This document shows positions 61,116 to 64,000 of a stretch of 64,000 bases of DNA, one piece after another (the first letter of the stretch is position 1; every line of letters starts with the position of its first letter). The DNA lies in NCBI GenBank assembly GCA_004369045.1, contig ML213514.1:480596-544595 (forward strand), read 5' to 3'. This stretch comes from Heliocybe sulcata. Taxonomy: Eukaryota; Basidiomycota; Agaricomycetes; Gloeophyllales; Gloeophyllaceae. The translations under genes and the position numbers were made by a program. Below the pieces are notes generated by a model that was not told the origin of the DNA, did not search any database, and saw only the letters and a program-made list of their open reading frames with translations.

Positions 61116-62836
61116 TTAGAATCTCCTTGCCCCGCGCTTGACAGGCTGCCGAGCCCCTCCTCGTTGGGTCTTCCCTCCCGCCATGATCTTGGCCAACCGC
61201 TTGCGGCGCTCTTCCTCGCTGTTCTGCGCATCACTGGAGGAGTCGCTGACGGCAGGCTTCGGTACGGCCTTCGCCTTCTTCTTCGGTCGAGTAGGAGACG
61301 ATTCGTCGTCAGAGGAAGCCGAAGCTTGCGCCGTTGTCTTCGCCCGGGACTGTGATCGCTGTCTTGATGTATCCTGCGCCGCGGATGAGGGCGGTTTAGA
61401 CAGCCGTCCTTGCAAGGACTCCATAAGTTCTGGTTGTGGCATCGATACTTTCTGGCTGGTAGAGGGTGAGGCAGATCTTCGTTTGGCCGGGACAAACTCT
61501 TCATCAGTGTCTGGCTCCGTCACGGACTCCTCGTCGGCTTGAGCATTATTTCGAGAGTTCGTAAGAGCCGCTTCATCTCCTACTTGCGCCTGCGGTTCAA
61601 ATCAGTGATGACTGATCTGGTGTAGGAACATGCTGACCATAGGACCAGAGCTACCGCTGACACCGACCCGCACGGGGCTTGCTGAGTCCTTGATTTTCTT
61701 TGGAAGGGGACTCTCGTCGATCTCCATCGCTTTAGGTTTATTAGTGGTTTGGAATGGAGAACCAATATCTATCTCTTCAGCCGTTGTGAACACCGCCGCT
61801 TGAACAGTGGGTCAGTGGCATATCAGGACCTTTCCAAGCAGTGAACGACTTACGCAAGGTGGAGGCGAAGTTTGATAGCGCGGTCATTCGCTGGAGAACA
61901 GTAGCCACTCTCGGATTGGACAAAGCATTTTTGACATGGGTGTCCACGGTTCTTCTCGCGGTTCTTCCGGTCTTGTCGACGGCCTGCCACAAAATGTCAT
62001 TCATGTGCCAAGACAAGGGAAGGAGAAAGTCCGTAGCATACTTTCTGCAAATCCTCTTCGGATAACTCGCTAACTGGGTCGGCTGAGTTGAAGGCCATAT
62101 GGGTCGTGCTGATGAGCGGCATGATCAGGTGCTTGGAGAGCAAATCTGCGGCTGTCCTAGGTCCAACGATGTATGTCTCCCATCGCCATTTGAAGTGGTC
62201 GCATTCGAGTTGCAGGGCAAAATCCTGTGAAATGTAGGGGTGAATTGTCGTGACGGCCATCCTGCCAACAGTGCTTACGGCGTCCCGAGATTCTACAATA
62301 TTGAACGTGGCGCTGGCAATATTCGCGAGAGTATGGAGCTTAGAGAGCCGGTCAAGATTGTGGCGTCTCCAAGCTTGCTCTTCCATATCATCTTCGAGAG
62401 GAAGCCCACCATCCCTGTTTATCTCGCGCCATCTTCGGGCGAAACGTTTGCCTGTAAGAACTGGAAGAGCAAATATAAGGATATTACTGCTACAGTCAAT
62501 TACTGAGTGGGTACCTTCAACCCAGACGGTCCTCGTGTCAGTTATGAGCAGGTAGCATGCAAGCTCTGATGCTGAATGGTAGAATTTCTAGGAGAACAAC
62601 ACGGTCAATTCGACATGTCCACCGAATTCGCTCAGAGCATGCGGCGTAGACCTTCGAGAAGGGAAGTTACGAACGAAGAGATACGGGGCCGATTTCTCAC
62701 TGTCTATTTTAATGAGCCACTCCTTTCCAAGGAGGCATTTGGAATGCTCCTAGCACGTGAAGCATATGCTGATCAGTAAGCGTGGACTATACGGCGTGGA
62801 AGACAGGTGTATATAAACCTCGGTGAATGGATCCAT
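61116..62836 (-). CDS. NEJ1: XLF/Cernunnos-type NHEJ factor (Nej1)
   Basis: Promotes end joining by bridging DNA ends with XRCC4/Lif1 and ligase IV. Exon 1 from 62836 is only MDPFTE; splicing (gtttat..gtgctag) joins EHSKCLLGKEWLIKIDSEKS and APYLF, then KFYHSASELACYLLITDTRT and VWVEG, VLTGKRFARRWREINRDGGL, forming the head domain. HNLDRLSKLHTLANIASATF begins the helical stalk. Middle: CDHFKWRWETYIVGPRTAAD and STTHMAFNSADPVSELSEED; then AVDKTGRTARRTVDTHVKNA. The C-terminal half is disordered, Ser/Lys-rich, ending LAKIMAGGKTQRGGARQPVK and RGARRF, the basic tail typical of XLF proteins that contacts Ku. About seven introns; stop at 61116-61118. The short exons hide the gene from simple ORF reading. 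Confidence 0.88.
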
Positions 62837-63076
62837 GCCAATGTCAGCAGATGCTCGGGGACGTCGATTTGTTTCAGCTGATGCGAAGAGCTGATGCGAA
62901 GAGAGTGCTATCGATATAGTTCTGGCGCAAACCGGTTCAACTGAACGTGAGAAAGAAATGGCGTTCTGTTTGTCCCACACGCGTACGGCGGTGTTGTGGC
63001 TGTAACCTGGACCTGTTGGCACTCACTGCTTACTCTTCCTTGGCAAGTCGCTTTCACCGTCAATCTTGAAATATCA
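62837..63076. promoter_or_regulatory. Short divergent promoter NEJ1 / FHA gene
   Basis: 240 bp separate the two opposite start codons. A near-perfect tandem repeat, gctgatgcgaagagctgatgcgaagag, lies at about 62878-62904. No TATA box is evident on either side. Confidence 0.55.
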
Positions 63077-64000
63077 TGCCAGAATATGTTTACGATCCCG
63101 CATATGAATATCCTGGCGAGACCGAACTCTTAGCTTCTGCCCTTCCGAGACAGACTTCCGAGATACGCCCCGTCCTGCGGTTGGTTATATTACGGAGCAC
63201 GGTTCTACCGAAGAAACAGGCTGCTGCCGTGCTCGACGGCTACGAAGAGGGTCAGATAGGACGTGATGCTGCGCCAGCAGGTAGCGAAACCCCTCGTATC
63301 CGTCTTAAAGAGATGGAAGTCTCGAAATATCACGCCAATGTCTACTGGGACTCCGAGCGGCGACAATGGGCTGTAGTGGATATGGGGTCAAAACATGGCA
63401 CGTTTCTCAGGTCCTCATCTTCCTCTTTCGCTTCATCTTCTCTCGCGGGGCCGGAAGAGAGAGGGATCAGGCTGTCGCCGCCTCGTGTCGCGAGTATGCC
63501 CAAAGCATTACATCACCTGGATCAGCTGAGCATAGGGGGCACGACGTTCTTGGTACATCTCCATGAAGACGGGCTTCCCTGTGCCGACTGTGCTTTGCAT
63601 GAACGTGCGGAGGTTCCCCTGTTTGCCGTACCTAAGAAACGAAAGCGAGAGGAGAGTTCAGTTCCTGTGAACGAGCCCGGGTTACAACCAAAGCAGCAAC
63701 ATGACCCTAGGAAAGCTCTCTCTTCGCTGAAACGGAGCCTTTTGCACAGGCACGACGATTCCACCTCTTCATCAAGGTTTTCTACCCCTTCCGCTCCGTA
63801 CGTCGACCGATCCGCGCGTCGTCGAGCACTTCATGCCACTTCTGCCTCAGAGACTCCAGGAGTTATGCCTCCTCCCCTCCAGAAAGCCGCTTCAGCAGCA
63901 CAATCTGCTGTCGTCGATCCGAATCCCAATCCACTTCCGGAGCCCGTCTCCGCGCCTCCGACTCCTCTCTCAAGCAGTAACATCGGACACAAATTGCTTA
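63077..64000 (+). CDS. FHA-domain protein, 3' partial
   Basis: A phosphothreonine-binding protein, probably nuclear. The ATG at 63077 begins MPEYVYDPAYEYPGETELLA, then RPVLRLVILRSTVLPKKQAA (FHA first strands), GQIGRDAAPAG (GR motif), LKEMEVSKYHANVYWDSERR (SxxH motif), WAVVDMGSKHGTFL (GT motif, the N-x-G position being KHG) and LSIGGTTFLVHLHED. All FHA landmarks are seen in one uninterrupted exon. After this come CALHERAEVPLF, KKRKREESS and a Ser/Pro-rich stretch. The window ends at SSNIGHKLL, which is how G-patch domains often begin, so an AGGF1-like FHA plus G-patch protein is likely. No stop is reached. Confidence 0.85.

Overview
The window is eukaryotic nuclear DNA from a fungus, most likely a wood-decaying agaricomycete of the Polyporales. 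The evidence is dense genes split by many 45-70 bp GT-AG introns, TATA boxes close to short 5' leaders, and lineage-typical genes: a FunK1-type fungal kinase, an AA14-type lytic polysaccharide monooxygenase, a GH79 glycosidase, a pepsin-like secreted protease and a basidiomycete-specific family of unknown function. The order assignment is inference; the sequence itself supports basidiomycete. I see no bacterial, organellar or recognisable viral DNA and no clear transposon.

Layout. 0-8 kb: 3' part of a zinc-finger gene built from repeated exons, a GH79 beta-glucuronidase-like enzyme, cytochrome oxidase subunit COX4 and an FAD monooxygenase. 8-20.7 kb: FunK1 kinase, a Gly/Met-rich protein, a conserved unknown, a UCH deubiquitinase with a duplicated start region, a secreted aspartic protease and a LAMMER kinase. 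22-30.7 kb: a MYST acetyltransferase with two PHD fingers, a GFA-domain protein and a RING-like protein. 32.5-43.5 kb: an SDR, the divergent pair ARV1/DPB11, a MYND protein, a metallo-beta-lactamase-fold protein and a protein with a helical N-terminus and a long disordered basic tail. 45.7-55.6 kb: AA14 enzyme, 3-ketosphinganine reductase, two tandem IAH1-like esterases, a protein with a trypsin-like GDSG motif and a small secreted Cys-containing protein. 56-64 kb: MIM1, a gene-poor stretch with a decayed SDR pseudogene, then the divergent pair XLF/NEJ1 and an FHA protein that leaves the window.

How the genes relate. Most are housekeeping genes in no operon-like order. Three groups stand out. 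Wood-decay or secreted functions (GH79, aspartic protease, AA14, small secreted protein) are scattered. Lipid genes ARV1 and TSC10 are both present but 13 kb apart. DNA-repair genes DPB11 and NEJ1 each share a short divergent promoter with a neighbour. The least explained items are the exon-duplicated zinc-finger gene, the helical-bundle/basic-tail protein at 41.6-43.5 kb, the GDSG protein at 52.2 kb and the basidiomycete unknown at 13.7 kb. Exon boundaries were read by eye from splice signals and family conservation, so gene spans are firmer than individual exon ends.
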